Assembly (NCBI RefSeq): GCF_009707865.1
Contig: NZ_WMBA01000077.1
Coordinates: 1-36,364, forward strand
Direction of reading: 5' to 3'
Length of the DNA stretch: 36,364 nucleotides
Origin: Amycolatopsis pithecellobii
Lineage (GTDB): Bacteria > Actinomycetota > Actinomycetes > Mycobacteriales > Pseudonocardiaceae
Position numbers and translations under genes: made by a program. The notes under the pieces are model-generated. The model was not told where the DNA came from, did not search any database, and saw only the letters and a program-made list of their open reading frames with translations. The number at the start of each line of letters is the position of its first letter. Positions within the stretch are counted from its first letter, which is position 1. Positions 18,433 through 26,097 of this stretch are shown here, in pieces.

Positions 18433-19640
18433 ATGAGGGCGTATTGGGCATCGTGCTCGCGGGTGGCGAAGGCAAGCGCCTGATGCCGTTGACCACCGAC
18501 CGCGCCAAGCCGGCGGTGCCCTTCGGCGGTGTGCACCGGCTCATCGATTTCGTGCTGTCCAATCTGGTGCACGGCGGGATCCGGCGGATCTGCGTGCTGA
18601 CGCAGTACAAATCGCACTCACTGGACCGGCATGTCAGCACCACGTGGCGGCTGTCGTCGCTGACCGGAGAGTACGTCACCCCGGTGCCGGCGCAGCAACG
18701 CCTTGGGCCACGCTGGTTCCAGGGCAGTGCCGACGCGATCCACCAGAGCCTGAACCTGGTGTACGACGAAAATCCGGCCTATATCGCGGTTTTCGGCGCG
18801 GACAACATCTACCGGATGGACCCGGCGCAGATGCTCCGGTCGCATGTGGAATCCGGTGCGGGTGCCACCGTCGCGGGGATCCGGGTGCGGCGGGAGGAGG
18901 CGAGCGCGTTCGGCGTGATCTCCACGTCCGACGGCACCCACATCGACGCGTTCCTGGAGAAACCGGCCGATCCGCCCGGCCTGCCGGACTCGCCGGACGA
19001 GTCCTATGTGTCCATGGGGAACTACATCTTCACCACGCAGGCGCTGATCGACGCGCTGCGCACGGACTCGGAGAACCTGCAGTCCAAACACGACATGGGC
19101 CGCGACATCATTCCCGCGTTCGTCGGACGCGGTGACGCGGCGGTCTACGACTTCTCCACGAACGTGGTGCCGGGCGAAACCGAACGCGATCACGGGTACT
19201 GGCGTGACGTCGGCACGATCGACAGTTACTTCGACGCGCACACCGACCTGATCTCCACCCATCCGGTCTTCAACCTGTACAACCGGCGCTGGCCGATCCT
19301 GGCCTATCCCGGCCAGCGCGCGGCGGCGAAGTTTGTGGAGGGCGGCACCGCACAGCAGTCGATTGTCAGCAACGGCTGCATCATCTCGGGCGCACAGGTG
19401 GTCGACTCGGTCCTCTCGCCGGACGTCTACATCGAAAACGGTGCCGTGGTGCAGGGGTCGGTGCTGCTCGACGGTGTCCGGGTCGGGGCGGGCGCGGTGG
19501 TGCGGCGGGCGATCCTGGACAAGAACGTGGTCGTCCCGCCGGGTGCGCACATCGGCGTCGATCTGAACCGCGACCGCGGGCACTACCACGTCAGTCCGGG
19601 CGGGATCGTGGTGCTGGGCAAGGGAGAGACGGCCATCTGA
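18429..19640 (+). CDS. glgC: glucose-1-phosphate adenylyltransferase
   Basis: 403-aa enzyme making ADP-glucose from ATP and glucose 1-phosphate, the committed step of glycogen synthesis. The pyrophosphorylase loop LAGGEGKRLMPLT sits at about 9-21, followed by AKPAVPFGG. FGADNIYRMD is the catalytic-Asp region, and YVSMGNYIF with the later YWRDVGTIDSY are typical of GlgC. The C-terminal quarter is a left-handed beta-helix of hexapeptide repeats that carries allosteric sites in the family. It starts at GTG 18429 in the stop of glgM, so the enzyme and its consumer are co-translated. The long open frame on the opposite strand is a high-GC shadow. Confidence 0.97.
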   Translation: MNEGVLGIVLAGGEGKRLMPLTTDRAKPAVPFGGVHRLIDFVLSNLVHGGIRRICVLTQYKSHSLDRHVSTTWRLSSLTGEYVTPVPAQQRLGPRWFQGSADAIHQSLNLVYDENPAYIAVFGADNIYRMDPAQMLRSHVESGAGATVAGIRVRREEASAFGVISTSDGTHIDAFLEKPADPPGLPDSPDESYVSMGNYIFTTQALIDALRTDSENLQSKHDMGRDIIPAFVGRGDAAVYDFSTNVVPGETERDHGYWRDVGTIDSYFDAHTDLISTHPVFNLYNRRWPILAYPGQRAAAKFVEGGTAQQSIVSNGCIISGAQVVDSVLSPDVYIENGAVVQGSVLLDGVRVGAGAVVRRAILDKNVVVPPGAHIGVDLNRDRGHYHVSPGGIVVLGKGETAI

Positions 19641-19751
19641 GCGGTTTCGCTCACCCCATCCAGTGGTTCGGCCGACGAACGCGCGCGCACCGGGGTACGC
19701 ATGAGACGACGCCCCGGGGAACGGCTCCGGGGGCACGCGGTGAGGGCCGGG

Positions 19752-20117
19752 ATGTCGATCATGGGCAACGGGGTCTGGGGGTTGCTGGGCCTGCTGGGAC
19801 TGTTCGGGTTGCTGGGTTTGCGCGCCCGTCCGCGAGCCCGGCAGGTCGCCGATGACCCGTTCGCCCGCTACTCGGTGATGAACCAGCGGCCGGTCCCGCA
19901 TCCGAAGCCGGGGCAAGGTGGCGGAGTGCCTGGCGCCCGGCAGTGGCCGGACGAGGAAACGCTCGCGGCCACCGAGGCGACCGAACGCACCGGAGCCACC
20001 GCCGCGCCGCGAGCACACCGCCGGCAGCAGCCGGCGGCCCGCGAATTCGCTGCTCCCGGCGGTGGCCCGGCCGGGCCGGTCGACCGCGTCCGGTCCTGGT
20101 TCGACCGCCGACGGTAA
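19752..20117 (+). CDS. small single-pass membrane protein with WGLLGLLGLFGLLGL helix
   Basis: 121-aa protein of unknown function. The N-terminus has one very regular helix, WGLLGLLGLFGLLGLR (residues 9-24), followed by a basic patch (RARPRAR). This recalls the WGxxGxxG class of small membrane proteins. The remaining 90 or so residues are Pro/Ala/Arg-rich and probably disordered, ending in RSWFDRRR. ATG 19752 is preferred because GAGG lies six bases upstream; GTG 19740 and ATG 19701 are in-frame alternatives. G/C preference at third codon positions supports coding, less strongly than in the neighbours. It lies 111 bases after glgC and may share its transcript. Confidence 0.6.
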   Translation: MSIMGNGVWGLLGLLGLFGLLGLRARPRARQVADDPFARYSVMNQRPVPHPKPGQGGGVPGARQWPDEETLAATEATERTGATAAPRAHRRQQPAAREFAAPGGGPAGPVDRVRSWFDRRR

Positions 20118-20124
20118 GGCGATC

Positions 20125-20178
20125 TTCGTCCGGGAGGCCGGAGACCAGGCCGCGCGCTTGTGCGCGCGGACGAACTTT
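20125..20178 (+). terminator. hairpin with short T-run before the S12 gene, with an alternative pairing
   Basis: CCGCGCGC (20150-20157) pairs perfectly with GCGCGCGG (20162-20169) around TTGT, followed shortly by CTTTTC. TTCGTCC (20125-20131) can instead pair with GGACGAA (20168-20174), which would compete with the base of the hairpin. Likely the terminator of the glg-side transcript; the alternative fold hints at attenuation but may be chance. Confidence 0.5.
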
Positions 20179-20195
20179 TCGCCCTGGCTGCCGGT

Positions 20196-20201
20196 TACTT
20201 T
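20196..20201 (+). promoter_or_regulatory. candidate -10 element for a leaderless S12 hydrolase transcript
   Basis: TACTTT ends six bases before ATG 20208, matching the -10 spacing of leaderless actinobacterial mRNAs, and no Shine-Dalgarno is present upstream of the ATG. The -35 region (about 20172-20178) is poor. If right, this is the promoter of the peptide-salvage operon. Confidence 0.33.
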
Positions 20202-20207
20202 CACCCG

Positions 20208-21548
20208 ATGGTGAACCTCGACGACGTCAGCGGGTGGCTCGAGGACCGGCTGCCCACCCTGCTGAGTGAACACGGAGTGCCCGGGGCGGCGATCGCCGTG
20301 TCCGCGGGCGGCGAGATGGTCGATCATGCCGCGGGCGTGCTCAACACCGGCACCGGGGTCGAGGCCACCCCGGACTCGGTGTTCCAGATCGGCTCCATCA
20401 CGAAGGTGTGGACAGCGACTCTCGTGATGAAGCTGGTGGATGAAGGAAAAATCGACCTCGACGCGCCGGTGCGCCGGTATGTCCCGGAACTGCGTCTCGG
20501 TGACGAGTCCGCCGCCGCGGCCATCACCGTCCGGCAGCTGCTGTGCCACACCGCCGGCTTCGAAGGTGACCTGTTCACCGACACCGGCCGGGGTGACGAC
20601 TGCGTCGAAAAGTACGTGGCGACCCTCGACGGGGTGGATCAGCTGTTCGCGCCGGGGGAGATGTTCTCCTACAACAACGCCGGCTTCTGCGTGCTCGGCC
20701 GCATCGTGGAAGTGTTGCGGGACAAGCCTTTCGACACGTGCCTTCGCGACGACCTGGTCACCCCGCTCGGCCTGACGCACGTGGCCACCTGTGCCGACGA
20801 GGCGATCCTGCACCGCGCCGCGGTCGGTCACCTGCCGTCGGGGCCGGCGCCGGTGTGGTCGCTGGCCCGCTCGAACGCTCCCGCGGGCTCGGCGCTGGCG
20901 ATGCGACCGCGTGATCTGCTCACCTTCGCGCAGGCACATCTCGATGGCACCGTGCTCAGCCCCGGCAGCGGGAAAGCCATGCGGGAACGGCAGGTTTCGT
21001 TACCACCGCTGGGACTCATGGGCACTTCCTGGGGCCTGGGCTGGGAAATGTACGACGTCCCCGGCGGTCCCGTGATCGGCCACGACGGCGGCACCATCGG
21101 CCAGGCCGCGTTCCTTCGCGTCGTGCCGGCCGCGAACGTCGCCGTCGCGCTGCTGACCAACGGCGGCGACCCGATCTCGCTCTACCGCGAAATCTACGGG
21201 TACCTGTTGCCCGCGCTCGCCGGTGTCGAGCTGCCGCCCTTTCCGGAACCACCACCGGATCCCGGCCCGTTCGACGCGTCGCGGTATGTCGGCACCTACT
21301 CGTGCGAGGTCGTCGACCTGACCGTCACCCAGGACGACGACGGCAGGGTGTGGCTGGAGACGGCGCCGAAAGGCGTCCTCGGTGAGCTGAGCCAGGCCGA
21401 CCGCACCGAACTCGTCCGGCTCGACGACGACACCCTCATCCAGCGTGAACCACAGCACGGCCTGCACCAGCCGCATGTGTTCCTCGGCGACGACAACGGC
21501 CGTGCCCGGTACATCCACACCGGCCGCGTCATCCGGCGCGCCGCCTGA
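20208..21548 (+). CDS. S12 family serine hydrolase (beta-lactamase/D-aminopeptidase-like)
   Basis: 446-aa penicillin-binding-protein-type serine hydrolase. The three active-site motifs are visible: S63-I-T-K66 (SxxK), Y155-N-N157 (YxN) and H292-D-G (in place of KTG). The HxG form is common in S12 D-aminopeptidases and esterases. A C-terminal beta-rich domain of about 100 residues begins near VGTYSCEV. No signal peptide, so it should meet imported substrates, not cell wall outside. An open frame begins at GTG 20160, but that codon lies in a hairpin, so ATG 20208 is chosen. An in-frame TTA codon encodes L265. It closely resembles the C-terminal half of the S9-S12 protein (27050-30328). First gene of the transporter operon. 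Substrate not proven: D-peptide is inferred. Confidence 0.9.
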   Translation: MVNLDDVSGWLEDRLPTLLSEHGVPGAAIAVSAGGEMVDHAAGVLNTGTGVEATPDSVFQIGSITKVWTATLVMKLVDEGKIDLDAPVRRYVPELRLGDESAAAAITVRQLLCHTAGFEGDLFTDTGRGDDCVEKYVATLDGVDQLFAPGEMFSYNNAGFCVLGRIVEVLRDKPFDTCLRDDLVTPLGLTHVATCADEAILHRAAVGHLPSGPAPVWSLARSNAPAGSALAMRPRDLLTFAQAHLDGTVLSPGSGKAMRERQVSLPPLGLMGTSWGLGWEMYDVPGGPVIGHDGGTIGQAAFLRVVPAANVAVALLTNGGDPISLYREIYGYLLPALAGVELPPFPEPPPDPGPFDASRYVGTYSCEVVDLTVTQDDDGRVWLETAPKGVLGELSQADRTELVRLDDDTLIQREPQHGLHQPHVFLGDDNGRARYIHTGRVIRRAA

Positions 21549-21575
21549 AACCCGCACCACGACCTGGAGACACCG

Positions 21576-23150
21576 ATGAAGACCGTGCTGGCATTAGCGG
21601 GGACCGGCCTGCTCGCGCTGACCGTCGCCGCGTGCGGGGGAAGCGCCGGGGGACAGTCCGTTGTGGACGGTAAGTCGTTCACCTTCGTTCTCGGTGCCGA
21701 CCCCGGCACCCTCGACCCGCATTTCACCACGCTCTCGACCGCCTTGCAGGCCGACCTGTTCCTGTACGACTCGCTGGTCGCCTTCGATCCCAGTGGCCGG
21801 CCGGTCGCCGGGCTCGCCCAGACCTGGGAAGGCGACACGACGAAGGTCACCTACACCCTGCGCAAGGGCGTGACCTGCTCGGACGGCACGCCGCTGACCG
21901 CGACCCAGGTCGCCGGCAACATCAACTTCGTCGGGGATCCCGCGAACGCCTCGGCGCTCATGGGTATCTACGTGCCGCCGGGCACGAAGGCCGTCGCCGA
22001 CGAGGCGGCCGGCACGGTCAGCGTCACCGCCGCGAGCCCCGATTCGTTCCTCGCGCGCAACGTCGGTGGCCTGCCGATCGTGTGCGCCAAGGGAATGAAG
22101 GACCGCGGGCTGCTCAAGCAGGGCGCCGACGGCACGGGCATGTTCACCCTGACCGAGGCCGTCACCGGTGATCACTACACCCTGACCCGCCGCAAGGACT
22201 ACGCGTGGGGCCCCGGTGACTGGAAGACCGACACGCGCGGCCTGCCCGACACCGTGGTGCTGCGCGTCGTGCCGAACGAGACCACGGCGGCGAACCTGTT
22301 GGTGTCCAAGGAAGTCAACGTCGCGCAGATCATCGGCCCCGACCAGCAGCGGCTCAAGGGAATGGGGCTGCTCGAGCGGGACCAGGAGACACCGCTGGGG
22401 GAGATGTTCTACAACCAGAAGGCCGGGCTGCCCGCCGCCGACGAAGCGGTCCGGCGCGCGCTGACCCAGGCGCTGGATCTGACGCAGCTGGGCCAAGTTC
22501 TGACCAGCGGCACCGGCAAGCCCGCGAAAAGCCTTGTGCCGCCGGGGGCGGGGCCATGTGACGGGGACACGATCGGTTCGGCGTTGCCCGCACACGACGT
22601 GGCCGCCGCGAAGTCCACATTGGACGCCGCGGGCTGGGTCACCGGCGCGGACGGGGTGCGCACCAAGAACGGCAAGAAGCTCGCGCTGACGTTCTACTAC
22701 CCGACCAGCTTCGGGCCGCCCATGCAGGCCGGAGCCGAGCTGGTGCAGCAACGGTGGCGTGAGGTCGGGGTGCAGACCGAGGTCAAGGGCATGACCGACG
22801 CGGAAAGCGCGCAGATCATCGGCGGCCAGGGCACGTGGGACGCGATCATGCTGCCGATCACGGTGAACCTGCCCTCCCAGCTGGTGCCGTTCTTCACCGG
22901 CCCGGCCGCGCCCGACGGCAACAACTTCGCGTCGATCGACAACCCGCAGTACAACGCGGCGGTGCAGGCCGCGTCGGCGATCGCCGGCACGGACGGCTGC
23001 GCGAAATGGGGCGAAGGCGAGAAAGCCTTGGTGCAGCACGTCGATGTCGTACCGTTCGTGAACACCGTGCGGCCGCTGTTCGCCCAGGGCGCCACGTTCG
23101 ACACCGCGCTGGGTTCCGTCGCCCCCTCCTCCATCCGCATGCTCGGCTGA
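21576..23150 (+). CDS. ABC transporter substrate-binding lipoprotein (oligopeptide/dipeptide, SBP_bac_5)
   Basis: 524-aa extracytoplasmic solute-binding protein of the DppA/OppA cluster. A lipoprotein signal peptide ends in the lipobox LTVAAC, with acylated Cys20. The body begins with the family-typical GADPGTLDPHF and continues with the VTYTLRKGVTCSDGTPLTA region. It delivers peptides to the permeases encoded next. The start is ATG 21576 with GGAG six bases upstream. Codon 7 is the rare leucine codon TTA (21594-21596). It lies 27 bases after the S12 gene; the 115-base gap after it contains a hairpin and a short open frame. The ligand is not readable from sequence; peptides containing D-residues are suggested by the neighbours. 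The name DppA for this family is unrelated to the M55 DppA. Confidence 0.94.
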   Translation: MKTVLALAGTGLLALTVAACGGSAGGQSVVDGKSFTFVLGADPGTLDPHFTTLSTALQADLFLYDSLVAFDPSGRPVAGLAQTWEGDTTKVTYTLRKGVTCSDGTPLTATQVAGNINFVGDPANASALMGIYVPPGTKAVADEAAGTVSVTAASPDSFLARNVGGLPIVCAKGMKDRGLLKQGADGTGMFTLTEAVTGDHYTLTRRKDYAWGPGDWKTDTRGLPDTVVLRVVPNETTAANLLVSKEVNVAQIIGPDQQRLKGMGLLERDQETPLGEMFYNQKAGLPAADEAVRRALTQALDLTQLGQVLTSGTGKPAKSLVPPGAGPCDGDTIGSALPAHDVAAAKSTLDAAGWVTGADGVRTKNGKKLALTFYYPTSFGPPMQAGAELVQQRWREVGVQTEVKGMTDAESAQIIGGQGTWDAIMLPITVNLPSQLVPFFTGPAAPDGNNFASIDNPQYNAAVQAASAIAGTDGCAKWGEGEKALVQHVDVVPFVNTVRPLFAQGATFDTALGSVAPSSIRMLG

Positions 23151-23161
23151 AGGAGAGCACG

Positions 23162-23251
23162 GTGGACTCGGCTTGCGAACCGGCGCGGGTAGCGGTGCCG
23201 GTGGACGGCGTGGCAAAAAAAGTGGCTGCGCCACTTCCCGAAGCCAGGTGA
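23162..23251 (+). CDS. possible 29-aa small ORF between binding protein and permease
   Basis: A short open frame starting at GTG 23162, with AGGAG (23151-23155) six bases upstream, and ending at TGA 23249-23251, directly before the AAAGGAG site of the permease. The product would start MDSACEPARVAVPVDG and end VAAPLPEAR, with no hydrophobic helix. The hairpin at 23220-23236 lies inside it, so translation would open that structure. It may be only spacer; the good ribosome site and the stop placed against the next ribosome site are the reasons to list it. Confidence 0.3.
   Translation: MDSACEPARVAVPVDGVAKKVAAPLPEAR
23215..23236. terminator. A-run plus hairpin in the binding-protein/permease gap
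   Basis: AAGTGGC (23220-23226) and GCCACTT (23230-23236) form a perfect 7-bp stem with loop TGC, preceded by seven A (23215-23221). Read on the minus strand this is a textbook intrinsic terminator with a T-run. On the plus strand it may act as an mRNA stabiliser or partial terminator that lowers permease relative to binding protein. Confidence 0.55.
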
Positions 23252-23265
23252 AAGGAGCGCATGTC

Positions 23266-24249
23266 ATGACGAGCATCGCCATTTCCAAACCGGCGCTGGG
23301 CGAGAATGCGTGGCTGCGCTTCGCGGTGCGGCGGGGCGGGCGGCTGCTGGTCTCGGTGTGGGTGCTGCTGACCGCCGCGTTCGGGATGATCCATCTCATC
23401 CCCGGTGACCCGGTGCGTGCGGCGCTCGGGCCGACCGCGTCGGCGCAGGTGGTCGGGGCGCGCCGCGCGGCGCTCGGGCTCGACGATCCGTTGTGGCAGC
23501 AGTACTTCCACTATCTCGGGAACCTGTTCTCCGGCAAGCTCGGCGTCTCGATGAGCTCCGGGCTGCCGGTGTCACAGATCATCTCCGAGCGCCTCCCGGC
23601 CACGCTGGAGATCGCGGTGTACTCGTTCCTGCTGGCGCTGGCCGTCGCGATCCCCGTCGGCGCCGGGATGGCGGTGCTGACCCGCGGCGGCCGCCACCGG
23701 CACGCGGAGCTGGCGTTCACGTCGGCGAGCGTCGTACTGGCCGCGATCCCGGAATTCCTCATCGCGGTCGGGCTGGTGTTCGTGTTCGGGGTGACCCTCG
23801 GCTGGGCGCCGGTCGCCGGGCGCACCGGGCCGGAGTCCTACCTGCTGCCCGTGCTGGCGCTGGCGCTGGGGCCGGCCGCGGTGCTCGCCCGCATCGTGCG
23901 GGTCGAGATGCTCACGGTGCTGCGCGCGGACTACATCCGCACCGCCCGCGCGAAACGGCTGCCCGCCCGGCTGGTGTACCTGCGGCACGCGCTGCCGAAC
24001 GCGCTGACCGCGACACTCACCCTCGGCGGCCTCCTGCTCAGCGCGCTGGTCGCGGGCACGGTGCTGGTGGAGAACGTGTTCGCCTGGCCGGGGCTGGGCA
24101 GCACCATCGTCCAGTCCATTCTCGCCAAGGACTACCCGGTGGTGCAGGGAATCGTGCTCGTCTACGGGCTGGGTGTGCTGCTGGTGAATCTCGCGGTCGA
24201 CGTCGCGCTCGCGCTGCTCGATCCGCGCTCGACGATCAGGGAGAGCTGA
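23266..24249 (+). CDS. oligopeptide/dipeptide ABC transporter permease (DppB/OppB type)
   Basis: 327-aa inner-membrane permease, one of the two transmembrane subunits of the peptide importer. An N-terminal transmembrane helix (LLVSVWVLLTAAFGMIHLI) leads into the conserved IPGDPVRAALG segment. Several more helices follow, and the ATPase-contacting EAA-type loop is around DYIRTARAKRLPARLVYLRHALPNAL. The start is ATG 23266 with AAGGAG (23252-23257) eight bases upstream; the frame is open back to 23173 but lacks a better start. Only three bases separate its stop from the next gene. Confidence 0.95.
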   Translation: MTSIAISKPALGENAWLRFAVRRGGRLLVSVWVLLTAAFGMIHLIPGDPVRAALGPTASAQVVGARRAALGLDDPLWQQYFHYLGNLFSGKLGVSMSSGLPVSQIISERLPATLEIAVYSFLLALAVAIPVGAGMAVLTRGGRHRHAELAFTSASVVLAAIPEFLIAVGLVFVFGVTLGWAPVAGRTGPESYLLPVLALALGPAAVLARIVRVEMLTVLRADYIRTARAKRLPARLVYLRHALPNALTATLTLGGLLLSALVAGTVLVENVFAWPGLGSTIVQSILAKDYPVVQGIVLVYGLGVLLVNLAVDVALALLDPRSTIRES

Positions 24250-24252
24250 GGC

Positions 24253-26097
24253 GTGAAATGGTTACGCGGCCCGGTCGGCGCGAGCGCGGCCACGGTGCTG
24301 CTGGGTGTGCTCGTGCTGGCCGTGCTCGCGCCCATCCTGTGGGCGGACAAGGCGAATGCCGTCAACACCACGGAAATCCTGCGTGGTTCCTCGGCGGCGC
24401 ACCCGATGGGCACGGACAACCTCGGCCGCGACATCTTCTTCCGCGTCCTCGTCGCCACCCGGCTGTCGGTCGAGCTGGCGCTGGCCGCGACCGCGATCGG
24501 GGTGCTGGCGGGACTGCTGCTCGGCACTGCGACGGTGCTGGCCGGCGCGCGGGTGGGCCGGTTCGTGAACGCGGTGGTCAACATCGCGGTCGCGTTTCCC
24601 GGGCTGCTGCTCGCCTTGTTCTTCGCGGTGATCTTCGGGGTCGGCGCCACCGGCGGGGTGCTGGCGATCGGGCTCGCCATCGCGCCGGGTTTCGCGCGGC
24701 TGACCCAGACGCTGGTCGCGACCGTGACGGGCCTCGATTTCGTTGCCGCCGCCCGGATCGCCGGGGTCAACCGGTTCCGCCTGCTGGTGCGGCATGTGCT
24801 GCCTAACATCGGGGAGCCGCTCGTGGTCAACGCGACGATCTCGGCCGGTGGCGCGCTGCTGGCCTTCGCCGGGCTTTCCTTCCTGGGACTCGGCGTGCAG
24901 GCACCGGCGTATGACTGGGGGCGGCTGCTCGGGGAGGGGCTGGGCGCCCTCTACATCCACCCGGCCGCCGCGCTCGCGCCGACGCTGGCGGTCGTCGTGG
25001 CGGGACTGGCGTTCAACCTCGCCGGTGAGGCGATCGCGAAAAGCCTCGGGCAGCGCACCCCCACTGTCCACAGGGGACGGTCCGTGCCGCCGCCACCACC
25101 GGAAGCCCCCAGCACAGACCCCGGGCGGCTGCTCGTGGTGGACGATCTGCGGGTGAGTTTCCCCGGCGCGGGCGGGCCGGTCACGCCGGTGCGCGGGGTG
25201 AGTTTCTCGCTACGGCACGGGGAATCCGTCGGTGTCGTCGGCGAATCGGGCTCGGGCAAGAGCCTCACCGCGCTCGCCATCGCGCAGCTCATCGAAGAAC
25301 CGGGGCGCGTGCAGGCGGGCAGGCTCGAGTTCCTCGGCGTGCCGCTGCTGGGAAACCGGGCGAACCGGCGGCTGCTGGGCACGTCGTTCGCGATGGTGTT
25401 CCAGGACCCGATGACGTCGTTCAACCCCACCCAGCGCATCGGCCGCCAGCTCGCCGAAGTCGCGCGGCAACACCACGGAATGGGGCCACGGCGGGCTTTC
25501 ACGCGCGCCGTGGACCGGTTGCGCGCGGTGCGGGTACCGGGTGCGGCGCGGCGGGCACGCCAGTTCCCGCACGAGTTCTCCGGCGGCATGCGCCAGCGCG
25601 CCATGATCGGCATGGGCCTGATGGGCAACCCTGCGCTGATCGTCGCCGACGAGCCGACCACCGCGCTCGACGTGACCGTGCAGCGGCAGGTGCTGCGGCT
25701 GCTGCGGGACGTGCGGGCCGCCGACGACGTCGCGATCTTGTTGATCAGCCACGACATCAGCGTGGTCCGGCAGGTCTGCGACCGGGTGCTGGTGATGTAC
25801 GCGGGCCGGATCGTGGAGGACCTGCCCGCGGCCGGCCTCCGCACCGGGGCCCGGCATCCGTACACGCGGGCGCTGCTGGCGGCGGTGCCGGACATGACGA
25901 CGGACCGCGCCGAGCCGCTCGCCATCATCCCCGGCCGGCCTGCCGACCCGGCGCACCCGCCCACTGGCTGCGCGTTCGCGCCCCGCTGTACCTATGCCAC
26001 GGAACAGTGCACGGCAACGGAACCGCCGCTGGAGCCGGCCGAGGACGGGCGCCGTGTCGCGTGCTGGCACGCCGCCCTGGTGGGAGAGCCACGATGA
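24253..26097 (+). CDS. permease-ATPase fusion (DppC-DppD type)
   Basis: 614-aa fusion of the second permease subunit to the first ATPase of a peptide importer. Residues 1 to about 272 are DppC-like, with MGTDNLGRDIFFRVL and the EAA loop DFVAAARIAGVNRFRLLVRHVLPN. A Pro-rich linker lies at about 274-297. The ATPase has Walker A GESGSGKS (330-337, K336), signature FSGGMRQR and Walker B LIVADEPTTALD. The C-terminal oligopeptide-transport extension has spaced cysteines (GCAF..RCTY..QCTA..CWH); in Opp/Dpp ATPases such cysteines hold a [4Fe-4S] cluster. The start is GTG 24253; codon 4 is TTA. It overlaps the next gene by four bases (ATGA, 26094-26097). Such fusions occur in other Actinobacteria, so an assembly error is not implied. 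Confidence 0.94.
   Translation: MKWLRGPVGASAATVLLGVLVLAVLAPILWADKANAVNTTEILRGSSAAHPMGTDNLGRDIFFRVLVATRLSVELALAATAIGVLAGLLLGTATVLAGARVGRFVNAVVNIAVAFPGLLLALFFAVIFGVGATGGVLAIGLAIAPGFARLTQTLVATVTGLDFVAAARIAGVNRFRLLVRHVLPNIGEPLVVNATISAGGALLAFAGLSFLGLGVQAPAYDWGRLLGEGLGALYIHPAAALAPTLAVVVAGLAFNLAGEAIAKSLGQRTPTVHRGRSVPPPPPEAPSTDPGRLLVVDDLRVSFPGAGGPVTPVRGVSFSLRHGESVGVVGESGSGKSLTALAIAQLIEEPGRVQAGRLEFLGVPLLGNRANRRLLGTSFAMVFQDPMTSFNPTQRIGRQLAEVARQHHGMGPRRAFTRAVDRLRAVRVPGAARRARQFPHEFSGGMRQRAMIGMGLMGNPALIVADEPTTALDVTVQRQVLRLLRDVRAADDVAILLISHDISVVRQVCDRVLVMYAGRIVEDLPAAGLRTGARHPYTRALLAAVPDMTTDRAEPLAIIPGRPADPAHPPTGCAFAPRCTYATEQCTATEPPLEPAEDGRRVACWHAALVGEPR

Noticed and set aside
20160..20207. GTG 20160 as start of the S12 hydrolase
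   Set aside because: It lies in the loop-proximal part of a terminator-like hairpin, with no ribosome site; the extension adds no recognisable domain.
18618..20939. Very long open frame (773 codons) on the minus strand across glgC and the S12 gene
   Set aside because: It is fully antisense to well-supported genes, has Arg/His/Gly-rich low-complexity composition, and shows no family motif; typical high-GC shadow.
23493..24806. 437-codon plus-strand frame overlapping both permeases
   Set aside because: Out of frame with two recognised permeases, Arg/Gly/Ala-rich, no transmembrane pattern.
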